Notes under the pieces: model-generated
Told to the model about the DNA's origin: nothing
What the model saw: only the letters and a program-made list of their open reading frames with translations
Databases searched by the model: none
Assembly (NCBI GenBank): GCA_965247175.1
Contig: OZ252006.1
Location: forward strand, 1,798,001 to 1,862,000
From: JANQMX01 sp965247175
GTDB taxonomy: Bacteria > Pseudomonadota > Alphaproteobacteria > Kiloniellales > DSM-21159
Length of the DNA stretch: 64,000 nt
Reading direction: 5' to 3'
Program-made: the position numbers and the translations under genes
In this document: piece by piece, positions 27,786 to 35,483 of the stretch
How positions within the stretch are numbered: the stretch's first letter is position 1
Layout of the letters: the number at the start of each line of letters is the position of its first letter

Positions 27786-28805
27786 CTAATAGCCGAGCTC
27801 AGGCCGCACGCGGTTCTTGAGCGGCTCCCCGTCAAGGTAACGGCGTAGGTTCTCGAACAGGAGATCGAGCGTGCGGGGGATGTAGGCCCCAAGGTCGTCC
27901 GAGGAGACATGCGGCGTCATGACGAGGTTCGGCACCTCCCAGAGCGGTGAGTCGGCCGGCAGCGGCTCGGGGTCGAAGACATCGAGCACAGCCCCGGACA
28001 AACCACCGGCCGTAAGCGCCTCGGCCAGCGCCGAATAGTCCACCACACCCGCCCGGCTCATGTTGATCAGGCCGGCTTCGGGCTTCAACAGCGCCAAGCG
28101 GCGGCGGTCGATCAGTCCCCGGGTCTCCTCGGTCAAGGGCGTGGTCAGCAGCAGGAAGTCGGCCTGCGGCAGCAGCGCATCAAGCGCATCGGGCCCGTGA
28201 ACGGCATCTGCCAATGGGCTGTCTTCGCCGCCACGGCGGATGGCAAGGATGGTGAGACCATGAGCCCGGGCGGCGCGCGCCACGGCGCCTCCCATCTCAC
28301 CCAGCCCGACGATCAGCAGCGTCTTGCCGGCCAAGGTTCCGGTGAAAATTTCTTGATAGCGATGGGCGCGTTGCTGGGTAATCAGCTGCGGCACGGCGCT
28401 GTTGAGCATCAGCAGCGCCATCAAGCCGTACTCGCCGGCCTTGGGGGCGTGAACGCCCCTGTTGTTGATCAGCGCGACATCAGGCGGCAGCCAGTCGAGC
28501 GGCTGCAGGTGCTCGATGCCTGCCCCGATCACGTGAACCCACTTGAGCTGCGGCGCGTAGCCGGCGACGTCGTCCCGCGGCAGATCCCAGGTAACCAGGA
28601 CGTCCGCATCGGCCATCGCATCCTCAAAGCCCTCCAGACCGGCGTTGAAGCTGACTGAAATCCGGTCGGCCAGTCTCGGATGGCGGGCAGCCGCTTGCTC
28701 GAACAACTCGGGGGTGATGCGGAAGACCGCCTCGCTGTTGGGGGAGGTCTTGATATGAACCCGCAGCGGTCTTGACCCGGTCTCGCCTCGCGCCTCGTTC
28801 GACAT
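27786..28805 (-). CDS. D-isomer specific 2-hydroxyacid dehydrogenase
   Basis: 339-residue NAD(P)-dependent dehydrogenase of the glyoxylate/hydroxypyruvate reductase type. The Rossmann motif is LLIVGLGEMGGAVARAA near residue 160. The substrate/catalytic region includes NNRGVHAPKAGEYGLMALL, NMSRAGVVDYSAL and a C-terminal TPHVSSDDL carrying the catalytic His. The start at 28805 has GAGGGAAGG upstream. It is divergent from dodecin. Natural substrate not evident. Confidence 0.88.
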   Translation of the reverse strand: MSNEARGETGSRPLRVHIKTSPNSEAVFRITPELFEQAAARHPRLADRISVSFNAGLEGFEDAMADADVLVTWDLPRDDVAGYAPQLKWVHVIGAGIEHLQPLDWLPPDVALINNRGVHAPKAGEYGLMALLMLNSAVPQLITQQRAHRYQEIFTGTLAGKTLLIVGLGEMGGAVARAARAHGLTILAIRRGGEDSPLADAVHGPDALDALLPQADFLLLTTPLTEETRGLIDRRRLALLKPEAGLINMSRAGVVDYSALAEALTAGGLSGAVLDVFDPEPLPADSPLWEVPNLVMTPHVSSDDLGAYIPRTLDLLFENLRRYLDGEPLKNRVRPELGY

Positions 28806-28945
28806 CGCACCTGGCCCTTCCCTCTGCTGTTTTCCGCATCATCGCAAGCAGAGGCCCCAGCACAAGGCAAGCCGTGCTAGGCTTGGTGATTGGCTTGCTC
28901 GCGAATAGGCACCGCAAGCCGGATCAGCCAAAGGGAGATCCCATC

Positions 28946-29155
28946 ATGACCGATCATGTCTACAGCATTACCGAGATCTATGGTTCCTCGGGAAAATCGG
29001 TGGAAGAGGCGATCGACAACGCCATTGCGACAGCATCTGAAAGCCTGCGCAATCTCGACTGGTTCGAGGTCACGGAGATCCGCGGCCATATCGAGGATGG
29101 CAAGGTTGCGCATTATCAGGTGGGCCTGAAGATCGGCTTCCGCTATCAACGATGA
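28946..29155 (+). CDS. Dodecin family flavin-binding protein
   Basis: 69-residue dodecin that assembles into a hollow dodecamer and stores or buffers flavins. The pattern VYSITEIYGSSGKSVEEAI, the key aromatic in LRNLDWFEVTEIRG, and the C-terminal HYQVGLKIGFRYQR fit the family closely. Trp41 or so is the flavin-stacking residue. The ATG at 28946 follows AAAGGGAG. A universal stress gene starts 46 bases downstream, suggesting one stress-related transcript. Confidence 0.92.
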   Translation: MTDHVYSITEIYGSSGKSVEEAIDNAIATASESLRNLDWFEVTEIRGHIEDGKVAHYQVGLKIGFRYQR

Positions 29156-29201
29156 CCGTCGGCCAAGCCGACAGCGGGCCGGGGCATCGGGAGAAACGGA
29201 G

Positions 29202-29672
29202 ATGACGTGCATTCTGGCAGCGGTTGACCTCAGCGTCGATTCTCTGCGCGTGGTCGATGCGGCCGCCGACTTTGCCAAACGCTTGAACGCCGAACTCACC
29301 ATCATCCATGTGACCGGGGAAACCGGAGAGGCGGAGCTGCCGGTGATGCCACCCGCGCCCGAGGTCGGTATCGTGGCTTCAGCGCAGCCCGACCGAGCGG
29401 AGATTGCCGCCCAGATCCGAGAGGCTCACCGGGAGGTTCAGTCGCTCGGCGAGCGCGCGAGAGCTGCGGGGGTTACGGCCGAAGCTCTGCTGATCCAAGG
29501 CTCGCCAAGCGAGAAGATTGCACAACAGGTGGAGAAGCTGGCGCCAGAGTTCCTGGTCATGGCCGCCCATGAGTCCAGCTTCCTGCGCGACCTCTTGTTC
29601 GGCAGCGTTTCCGAGCAGCTGATCGGCAAGGTCGCTTGCCCGGTCATGCTCTTGCCAGCGGCCAAGGACTAG
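29202..29672 (+). CDS. Universal stress protein (UspA family)
   Basis: 156-residue single-domain Usp. It begins with the strand ILAAVDLSVDS and ends with the ATP-site region MAAHESSFLRDLLFGSVSEQ (usually GxxxxGS-V), followed by LIGKVACPVMLLP. The usual glycine pair of the nucleotide loop is partly changed (HESSFLRDLLFGS), so ATP binding is uncertain. Start chosen at 29202 with GGGAGAAACGGAG upstream. Likely co-transcribed with dodecin. Confidence 0.9.
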   Translation: MTCILAAVDLSVDSLRVVDAAADFAKRLNAELTIIHVTGETGEAELPVMPPAPEVGIVASAQPDRAEIAAQIREAHREVQSLGERARAAGVTAEALLIQGSPSEKIAQQVEKLAPEFLVMAAHESSFLRDLLFGSVSEQLIGKVACPVMLLPAAKD

Positions 29673-29699
29673 CCCCGCCCGGCGCTGCCTGTCGACGAC

Positions 29700-29975
29700 T
29701 CAACGACGGCGGAAGTTGCGGCGCTGCTGCGAGCGGTTGGCCGGCGCGGGCGTGGTGTCCTTGTGGCGGAAGGTGATCCGCCCTTTGTCGAGATCGTAGG
29801 GGGTCAGCTCGACCGTCACGCGGTCACCGACCAGGGTGCGGATACGGTGCTTCTTCATGCGGCCCGATGCGTAGGCCGTGATCTCGTGATCGTTCGACAG
29901 CTTCACCCGGAAGCGGGCGTCTGGCAGGACGTCGGTCACGACGCCCTCAAATTCGAGCAGGTCTTCTTTCGACAA
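29700..29975 (-). CDS. infA: Translation initiation factor IF-1 with a basic C-terminal extension
   Basis: OB-fold factor that occupies the ribosomal A site during initiation. Residues 1-72 align with ordinary IF-1 (EFEGVVTDVLPDARFRVKL, ITAYASGRMKKHRIR, GDRVTVELTPYDLDKGRITF). A tail of about 19 residues then adds many Arg and Gln (NRSQQRRNFRRR). Standard IF-1 is about 72 residues, so this is probably a second, divergent copy rather than the housekeeping one; that copy would have to be found elsewhere in the genome. Confidence 0.88.
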   Translation of the reverse strand: MSKEDLLEFEGVVTDVLPDARFRVKLSNDHEITAYASGRMKKHRIRTLVGDRVTVELTPYDLDKGRITFRHKDTTPAPANRSQQRRNFRRR

Positions 29976-30223
29976 CCTGGATTCCTTTCATGGTGTCCTG
30001 CGGTCAGCGCTGCGGGGCATAGCCCAAGACGGCTGGTATGCCGGCTTGCTCCGAAAAGTACAATGCTGTCCGGTCTTGAGCCCAAAAGCGCAACGGAAGG
30101 TAAAGCATGCGCGTGAGTCGCGCATCCCCTTCCCTGCTGCGACGCCCAAGAGATGGCCTCTAGCCAAAAGAGAATCAAGCAAACTGGCGACAAGCCTGCC
30201 CTGCGCCGGTCGACGGAACGCGG

Positions 30224-30901
30224 TCATTCGCCATCGCGTTTGAGGAAATCCTGCAGATTGCGGCCCGGTTCCGGGCGAAAGCGCTCCTCCAGAACCGACA
30301 GCTCGACAATGCGGTCGAGACGAAAACAGCGGAAGTCGACACGCAGCTCGCACCAGGTCACCAGCAACCAAACCGGCCCATAGAAGGCCAGGGCCAAGGG
30401 GCGCACCTCGCGCTCCGAGGTACGGTCGGCCTCGTCGCGGTAGCTGAGACGAAGCTTCTGGCGCTCGCGCACCGCCGCCCGCAGCGCCCGCATGTCGACC
30501 TTGATCGGCTCGGCGTAGTGACGGGCCGGCGCGATGAGAGCCGTCTTGGCCATGTGCTCGCGCAAGGCTGCCGGGATCACCGTCTCAACCTTGGCGATGA
30601 CGTCGGCGGCGGCCTCGGCAAGCTCCGAGTCCGACCAGCTCTGCACCATGCGTGCGCCAAGCACCAAGGCCTCCAACTCCCGTTCGTTGAACATCAGTGG
30701 TGGTAGGTCGAACCCGCCACGCAAGACGTAACCGACACCGGCCTCTCCTTCGATTGGGACCCCGCTCACGATCAGGTCCTGGATGTCGCGGTAGATCGTC
30801 CGCTCGGAAACTTCGAAGTGCTCGGCCAGGTCGCGAGCCCTGGCAAGCTTGCGCCGACGCAGAATCTGGATGATCTCGAAAAGGCGGTCTGCCCGGCGCA
30901 T
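30224..30901 (-). CDS. YafY/WYL-type transcriptional regulator
   Basis: 225-residue regulator: an N-terminal HTH_11 winged helix (RRADRLFEIIQILRRRKLAR, EVSERTIYRDIQDLI) followed by a WYL ligand-sensing domain (LRLSYRDEADRTSEREVRPL, FYGPVWLLVTWCEL, FRCFRLDRI). The ATG at 30901 has GAGGAG close upstream; the frame is open to 31051, but that region overlaps the operator-like palindrome. A perfect 8-bp-arm inverted repeat sits 37 bases upstream, implying autoregulation and control of the divergent small gene. Confidence 0.9.
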   Translation of the reverse strand: MRRADRLFEIIQILRRRKLARARDLAEHFEVSERTIYRDIQDLIVSGVPIEGEAGVGYVLRGGFDLPPLMFNERELEALVLGARMVQSWSDSELAEAAADVIAKVETVIPAALREHMAKTALIAPARHYAEPIKVDMRALRAAVRERQKLRLSYRDEADRTSEREVRPLALAFYGPVWLLVTWCELRVDFRCFRLDRIVELSVLEERFRPEPGRNLQDFLKRDGE

Positions 30902-30937
30902 ATGCTCCTCACTCCTAGGAAACAGCATAGCGCAAGG

Positions 30938-30961
30938 CTCCTGACGGCATGCTGTCAGGAG
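30938..30961. promoter_or_regulatory. Perfect palindromic operator candidate for the WYL regulator
   Basis: CTCCTGAC-GGCATGCT-GTCAGGAG: 8-bp arms at 30938-30945 and 30954-30961, in the gap between the WYL regulator start (30901) and the small divergent gene (30983). Position and symmetry fit a dimeric repressor site that would cover both promoters. Confidence 0.55.
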
Positions 30962-30982
30962 GGCTTCGCTAGCTTCTCCGCC

Positions 30983-31228
30983 ATGGGACCTTACTACGAC
31001 TACCAACAGTGGACGCTCTACCACTTCGACCGAACGCGAGCCATGGAGCAAGAGCCCTGGATGCGAGACCTGGGCAAGGACATCGCGCAGGATTTGGCCG
31101 CAAGAGACCCCACGGGAAGAGCGCCGGCGAAACCGGGTGGCTCGACGATCAGACTGCGGCTGAAGCGGCTGTTCTCCAACCTCCTCTCACCTGCAGCGAG
31201 GAAGTCGGCCCGTGCCCCGGCAAGATAG
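30983..31228 (+). CDS. Small uncharacterised protein divergent from the WYL regulator
   Basis: 81 residues, starting MGPYYDYQQWTLYHF, with a very basic C-terminal half (STIRLRLKRLFSNLLS, ARKSARAPAR). The start at 30983 lies 21 bases beyond the palindrome and has only a weak ribosome site (the region reads GCTTCTCCGCC). No family recognised. If real, it is the obvious regulated partner of the WYL regulator. Confidence 0.45.
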   Translation: MGPYYDYQQWTLYHFDRTRAMEQEPWMRDLGKDIAQDLAARDPTGRAPAKPGGSTIRLRLKRLFSNLLSPAARKSARAPAR

Positions 31229-31251
31229 CGGCTGCGAACCACGGGGCTCTG

Positions 31252-31500
31252 CTACGCCTCCTCGACCTCGTCTTCCAGGAAGTTGCCGGGCGGTTCGGTT
31301 TCGTCGCGGCGGAGGCCTGCCTTGTAGACGTAGAGCGTTCCGCAATAGGGGCAGTGAATGGACCCGGCGGCGCCCATGTTAAGGTAGACATGCGGGTGAT
31401 CGTGCGGCGGGGTGGCGCCGGCACATTTGAACTCCTTCACGCCGATCGCGATCACCGGCACGCCTTCATCGTTTCGGAACTTCGCATAAGCGATGGCCAT
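31252..31500 (-). CDS. Zinc-finger (CHCC-type) domain protein
   Basis: 82-residue protein of the CHCC zinc-finger family, related to the mitochondrial complex I subunit NDUFS6. Ligand residues visible are C26 in EFKCAGATPPHDHPHVYL with its His cluster, and the pair in IHCPYCGTLYVYKAG. In alphaproteobacteria such proteins are often small companions of respiratory genes. It lies 49 bases downstream of the Rrf2 regulator on the same strand, so the two may be co-transcribed. Confidence 0.82.
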   Translation of the reverse strand: MAIAYAKFRNDEGVPVIAIGVKEFKCAGATPPHDHPHVYLNMGAAGSIHCPYCGTLYVYKAGLRRDETEPPGNFLEDEVEEA

Positions 31501-31549
31501 CGCGCCCCCTCATCCTCCAGAGGCCCGCGTTAGGCCGTCTTGCACACGC

Positions 31550-32017
31550 TTAGTGTTTCGCCGTGGACGGCGCGCCAAAGGGGAGGACGAGGCCGCTTCC
31601 ATGGTCCAGTGCCTCGGCGGGCTCGGGCGCGATGTCGGCCAAGGAGACACCCTGGAGGAACAGCAGCACATAGCCCTTGAGCGACTCCCACAGCAGATCG
31701 GTGCCGCAGAGGTCCGCTACCGTTTGATGACGATTGCTTGGCTTGGCTCCTGGCAAATCCGGCTCGTCGAACGCTTGCAGCGCCTCGAACACCGTTACCC
31801 GGTGGGCCGGGCGGGTGAGATAGTAGGCGTCGCCGAGCTCTTCTCTGCTCTCCACCAGACCTGCCGCGCGCAGCTGTGAGATCAGCGCTTCCATCTCGGG
31901 GACGGAGAGCTCGAGCTGACCGGCCAGACTGGGCCCGCTGCAAGGCTCTTCGCGGCTGAAGCCGACAAGCCTGACGAGGCACTCGACGGCGAGGTAGGCA
32001 TTCCGACTGATTATCAC
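31550..32017 (-). CDS. Rrf2 family transcriptional regulator
   Basis: 155-residue protein with the N-terminal Rrf2 winged helix (MIISRNAYLAVECLVRLVG, then SLAGQLELSVPEMEALISQL and the wing with YYLTRPAHRVTVFEALQAF). Classical Fe-S Rrf2 proteins (IscR, NsrR, RirA) carry three spaced cysteines. Here only one lies in the expected area (ADLCGTDLLWE), plus two near the N-terminus, so Fe-S binding in the usual way is doubtful. It diverges from a cysteine-rich MarR-like regulator, and a long inverted repeat lies between them. Confidence 0.85.
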   Translation of the reverse strand: MIISRNAYLAVECLVRLVGFSREEPCSGPSLAGQLELSVPEMEALISQLRAAGLVESREELGDAYYLTRPAHRVTVFEALQAFDEPDLPGAKPSNRHQTVADLCGTDLLWESLKGYVLLFLQGVSLADIAPEPAEALDHGSGLVLPFGAPSTAKH

Positions 32018-32073
32018 GGCAGAGTCACCTTCCCATCCAATCCGATCGCGTCGCCACCGGTTTCACACAGCAT

Positions 32074-32125
32074 TAGTATCGATTCGAAACTAATTCCTTG
32101 TCAAGATCGTTTCGGATCGATACTA
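32074..32125. promoter_or_regulatory. Long inverted repeat between the Rrf2 and MarR-like genes
   Basis: Two 17-base arms (32074-32090 and 32109-32125) are reverse complements with a single mismatch, separated by 18 bases. Each arm is itself close to a palindrome around TCGATTCGA: the left copy reads TAGTATCGATTCGAAACTA. This gives two dimer sites facing each other in the 131-base divergent promoter region, a layout expected for a MarR-family dimer binding both promoters. Confidence 0.6.
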
Positions 32126-32148
32126 TTTTTCGTCGAAGGGAGCGTTCG

Positions 32149-32757
32149 ATGGATAACCGCAACATTGCACAGTCCATCGCCCAGCTGGCGCGTATCAGCG
32201 TTGGCGACGGCCATGTTTGCGGGCTCACACCCGCGCAGTGGAACACGCTGCGCTTCTTTGCTCGCGCCAATCGCTTCTCACGCACCGTCTCGGCCTTCGC
32301 TGAGTTTCACGCGACGACGCGCGGCACGGCCTCGCAGACCGTCAAGGGCCTGGTGTCGGAGGGATACCTGACCCGCAGCCCTTCGGACTTGGACGGACGC
32401 AGCGTGCGCTTCGACCTGACGGACAAGGGGCACCGCGCGCTCAGCCAGGACCCGCTCGACGTTCTGTCCGAAGCCATCGGCAATCTTGCACCCGATGTTC
32501 GCGACCAGCTGCAGACCAGCGTCAAGCGCTTGACGGAAGAGGTCGCGCGCACGCGCGGCAAGCCCTCCTTCGGGAGCTGCCGCTTCTGCTGTCACCTGGC
32601 CTGCGCGCTTCGCAAGCCCGGTGACGAGCCGGACTATGCCTGCGACCTTCTTGGGCAGCCCCTGGCAGCGAATGACCTGGATGACCTCTGCGTCAACTTC
32701 GAGATGGCGCAATCCAAACCGACCACACGCTCGCGCGGCGGCAGAGGAACGTCATGA
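32149..32757 (+). CDS. MarR-type regulator with a cysteine-rich C-terminal domain
   Basis: 202-residue regulator. Residues about 20-100 form a MarR winged helix (LTPAQWNTLRFFARAN, TRGTASQTVKGLVSEGYL, DLDGRSVRFDLTDKG). The C-terminus, absent from ordinary MarR proteins, carries Cys144, 147, 148, 152, 165 and 181 in a C-x2-CC-x3-C...C...C spacing that could hold an Fe-S cluster or zinc. The ATG at 32149 follows GGGAG; the frame is open upstream into the operator. It overlaps the DUF6522 gene by 4 bases. A redox-, metal- or nitric-oxide-sensing role is inferred. Confidence 0.85.
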   Translation: MDNRNIAQSIAQLARISVGDGHVCGLTPAQWNTLRFFARANRFSRTVSAFAEFHATTRGTASQTVKGLVSEGYLTRSPSDLDGRSVRFDLTDKGHRALSQDPLDVLSEAIGNLAPDVRDQLQTSVKRLTEEVARTRGKPSFGSCRFCCHLACALRKPGDEPDYACDLLGQPLAANDLDDLCVNFEMAQSKPTTRSRGGRGTS

Positions 32758-33032
32758 ATCAGGAGGTCGCGAACGGCGCCAGCATCGTCGACGGTGAGAT
32801 CACCGTCGACGCCGAGCTTCTGGCATCCAAGCTGGGCCTCTCCAGCGAAACCCTCAAACGAGAGATGCGCAAAGGCCTCGTCTACAGCACGGTGGAGCGA
32901 GGCGAAGAGGAAGACGCTGGCCACACCCGCTTGACCTTCCGCTATCGCGCAACCGTCTGGCGCGTGGTGATCGAGCCCGATGGAAAGCTGGTCGATGACC
33001 CGCTTCCGAGATCGCCAGTCTCGGTTGGTTAG
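32754..33032 (+). CDS. DUF6522 family protein
   Basis: 92-residue protein resembling DUF6522 members: VDAELLASKLGLSSETLKREM followed by VYSTVERGEEEDAGHTRLTF and RYRATVWRVVIEPDGK. Its start overlaps the stop of the MarR-like gene (ATGA), so the two are translationally coupled. The family is often seen near nitrogen-oxide or redox genes, but its function is not known to me. It converges on the dehalogenase-like gene with a 4-base overlap. Confidence 0.75.
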   Translation: MNQEVANGASIVDGEITVDAELLASKLGLSSETLKREMRKGLVYSTVERGEEEDAGHTRLTFRYRATVWRVVIEPDGKLVDDPLPRSPVSVG

Positions 33033-33925
33033 AGAGACTGCGCCTCTTTGCCAAAGAAGCCGATCAGCGCCTCAGCGGTCTCTTCCGGCAGTTCCTCGGC
33101 GAGGTAGTGAGAGCACGGCAAGGCGAAACCCTCCACCTGCTCGGCCCGCTGGCGCCAGAGCGCCAAAGGATCGAAGCAGCGCTCGATGACCCCTTTCAGA
33201 CCCCAGAGCACCAGAAGCGGACAGGCGACCTTGCGGCCGCCATCGGCATCGTCGTGGGCCAGGTCGATCGTCGCGGCAGCTCGATAGTCCTCGCAGGACG
33301 CATGGATCGTCGCCGGGTTGCCGAAGCAATCGAGGTATTCGGCCAGAGCCCGCTCGTCGAACTGCGCGAGCATGCCAGTCAAGCCGGAGAGCTTCTCCTT
33401 CAGGAAGGCATCGGAGTCGGCGCCGATCATGCGCTCCGGCATAGGCGCCGGGCGGATGAGGTAGAACCAGTGCCAGTAGGCGCGGGCGAAAGCCTCGTCG
33501 GTGTTGCGGTACATTTCGCGTGTGGGTGCGATGTCCAGAACGGCCAGCTTCTCGATCCGTTCGGCATGGTCCAAGGCCAGCCGATGAGCGACCCGACCGC
33601 CCCGGTCGTGGCCGGCCAGGAAGAAGCGTTCGTGGCCCAGCGCCGTCATGACCTCCGCCATGTCCTGGGCCATGGCGCGCTTGGCGTAAGGCGCGTGATC
33701 GGCCGTCGTCTCCGGCTTGGCGGAACGGCCGTAGCCGCGCAGGTCGGCGATGACCAAGCTGAAATGGGCCGCCAAGGCGGGCGCCACCTTGTGCCACATG
33801 GCGCTCGTCTGGGGATAGCCGTGCAGCAGCAGAAGGGGCGGCCCCTCCCCGCCGATGCGGCAGAAGATCTCCGCGCCCTCCGTCGCGATGCGACGCTCCT
33901 CGAAGCCGGGAAAGAGCTCTGCCAT
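33029..33925 (-). CDS. Fluoroacetate/haloacetate dehalogenase-like alpha/beta hydrolase
   Basis: 298-residue hydrolase whose nucleophile is an aspartate (D107 in GHDRGGR) rather than serine, as in dehalogenases and epoxide hydrolases. The whole fluoroacetate dehalogenase site appears present: D107, acid D131 (LAVLDIAPT), H273 (CSHYLAEE), carboxylate-binding R108 and R111, and halide-pocket H152, W153 and Y214. The likely reaction is haloacetate to glycolate. The start at 33925 is one base after the stop of the tartrate-dehydrogenase-like gene, so the two form an operon. Activity on fluoroacetate itself is inferred. Confidence 0.85.
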   Translation of the reverse strand: MAELFPGFEERRIATEGAEIFCRIGGEGPPLLLLHGYPQTSAMWHKVAPALAAHFSLVIADLRGYGRSAKPETTADHAPYAKRAMAQDMAEVMTALGHERFFLAGHDRGGRVAHRLALDHAERIEKLAVLDIAPTREMYRNTDEAFARAYWHWFYLIRPAPMPERMIGADSDAFLKEKLSGLTGMLAQFDERALAEYLDCFGNPATIHASCEDYRAAATIDLAHDDADGGRKVACPLLVLWGLKGVIERCFDPLALWRQRAEQVEGFALPCSHYLAEELPEETAEALIGFFGKEAQSL

Positions 33926-33926
33926 C

Positions 33927-35015
33927 TCAGGCGCCGCTCTCGATGGCCTCGGCGATCGCTTTGCCGCAGGTGACCGTATCGGCGGTCCCACCCAAGTCCC
34001 GGGTGCGCAGGCCCGCCTCGCCTAGAACGGTCTCGATGGCGGTCAGCATGGCCGCTGCCGCAGCCTCTTCGCCCAGGTGTTCCAGCATCTGCGCCGCCGA
34101 CCAAACGGTGGCAACGGGATTGGCGATACCTTGCCCGGCGATGTCGGGCGCGCTGCCGTGCACCGGTTCGAACATGGAGGGCGCCGTCCGCTCCGGATTG
34201 ATGTTGGCCGAGGGCGCGATGCCGATAGAGCCGGCGACCGCCGGGCCGAGGTCCGAGAGAATATCGCCGAAGAGGTTGGAGCCGACGACCACATCGAACC
34301 AGTCGGGGTGCTGCACGAAGTGAGCGGTCAGAATGTCGATGTGGTACTGCGCCGTCTCCACCTCGGGATAGTCGGCCGCGACCGCTTCGAAGCGCTCGTC
34401 CCAGAAGGGCATGGTGTGGACGATGCCGTTGGACTTGGTCGCCGAAGTCAGATGCTTGCGCGGCCGGGTCTTCGCCAGCTCGAAGGCGTAGCGCAGGATG
34501 CGGTCGGTGCCGCGCCGGGTGAACACGGCTTCCTGCACCGCCACCTCGTCCTCCGTGCCGCGGTAGAGCCGGCCGCCGATCTCCGAGTATTCGCCCTCGT
34601 TGTTCTCCCGCACCACGATGAAGTCGATGTCCTCGGGCCCTCGCCCGGCTAGCGGCGAGGTGATGCCCTTCAAGAGACGCACGGGGCGCAAGTTGACGTA
34701 CTGCCCCAGCTCCCGCCTGAGCGGAATGAGCAAGCCCCAGAGCGAGATGTGGTCGGGCACACCGGGATAGCCGACGGCGCCGAGGAGGATGGCATCACTG
34801 CCGCGAACTTCCTCCACCCCGTCCTCGGGCATCATATGGCCGGTTTGCTTGTAGAGCGCACAGGACCAGTCGTGCTGCTGCCAATCGAAGGAGAAGCCGA
34901 AGCGCCGGCCTGCCGCCTCCAGCGCTCGGACACCCTCTGGCACCACCTCTTGGCCGATACCGTCGCCGGGAATGAGAGCAATGCGGTAGCGCTTGTTGCT
35001 CGACTGTGGAGACAT
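33927..35015 (-). CDS. Tartrate/D-malate dehydrogenase-like enzyme (isopropylmalate dehydrogenase family)
   Basis: 362-residue beta-decarboxylating dehydrogenase using NAD and a divalent metal. Seen: IALIPGDGIGQEVVPEG, LLGAVGYPGVPDHISLWGLL, VRENNEGEYSEIGGRLYRGT and the metal site VVGSNLFGDILSDL, then EPVHGSAPDIAGQGIANP. The DHISLWGLL stretch and the Arg-lined loop resemble tartrate/D-malate dehydrogenases rather than LeuB. It is followed immediately by a dehalogenase-like gene, suggesting joint use of hydroxy- or halo-carboxylic acids. Confidence 0.87.
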   Translation of the reverse strand: MSPQSSNKRYRIALIPGDGIGQEVVPEGVRALEAAGRRFGFSFDWQQHDWSCALYKQTGHMMPEDGVEEVRGSDAILLGAVGYPGVPDHISLWGLLIPLRRELGQYVNLRPVRLLKGITSPLAGRGPEDIDFIVVRENNEGEYSEIGGRLYRGTEDEVAVQEAVFTRRGTDRILRYAFELAKTRPRKHLTSATKSNGIVHTMPFWDERFEAVAADYPEVETAQYHIDILTAHFVQHPDWFDVVVGSNLFGDILSDLGPAVAGSIGIAPSANINPERTAPSMFEPVHGSAPDIAGQGIANPVATVWSAAQMLEHLGEEAAAAAMLTAIETVLGEAGLRTRDLGGTADTVTCGKAIAEAIESGA

Positions 35016-35063
35016 GGAGACCTCTTCGTTGGGGTTGCGGCAGGACTGCGCCGGCTGACGTCG

Positions 35064-35483
35064 TTATCCCTCCGGCGGGCCTTTCAGCTCAACCGTGTTT
35101 CCATCAGGATCGCTGATGTAGATCGAAGGGCCGCTGCCCTTGGCGCCATAGCGCGAGACCGGTTCCGGCGCCTCGACACCATGGACGGCAAGGTGGCTGC
35201 GGATGGCCGCCGCGTCCCAGGGCTCAACCTGCAGGCAGACATGATCCATGTTCGGGCCTTTGGCCGAGGGCGGCTCAGGGAAGGCCTTGGCCAGCTCACC
35301 GTCCGGGTCGAGCAGGTCGATCAGCGAGCTGCCGGCGAGCAACTGAACCAGGCCGAACTTTTCCTGCCGCCTTTCAACTGCACAGCCGAGAACCTCGCTG
35401 TAGAAGGCGAGCATCGGAGCCAGCGCCTTGGTGCGGATGACCACGTGATCGATCATCCGGATGGTGATCGGGTTGTCTGTCAT
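35064..35483 (-). CDS. VOC (glyoxalase/bleomycin resistance) family protein
   Basis: 139-residue protein with two beta-alpha-beta-beta-beta units typical of the vicinal-oxygen-chelate superfamily. Metal-ligand positions fit H in RMIDHVVIRTK, H in NMDHVCLQVEPW and E in GNTVELKGPP. The start at 35483 has AAAGAGGAGCAAGG upstream and overlaps the LysR gene stop by 4 bases, so it is probably the second gene of a lysR-VOC transcript. Specific reaction unknown. Confidence 0.85.
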   Translation of the reverse strand: MTDNPITIRMIDHVVIRTKALAPMLAFYSEVLGCAVERRQEKFGLVQLLAGSSLIDLLDPDGELAKAFPEPPSAKGPNMDHVCLQVEPWDAAAIRSHLAVHGVEAPEPVSRYGAKGSGPSIYISDPDGNTVELKGPPEG

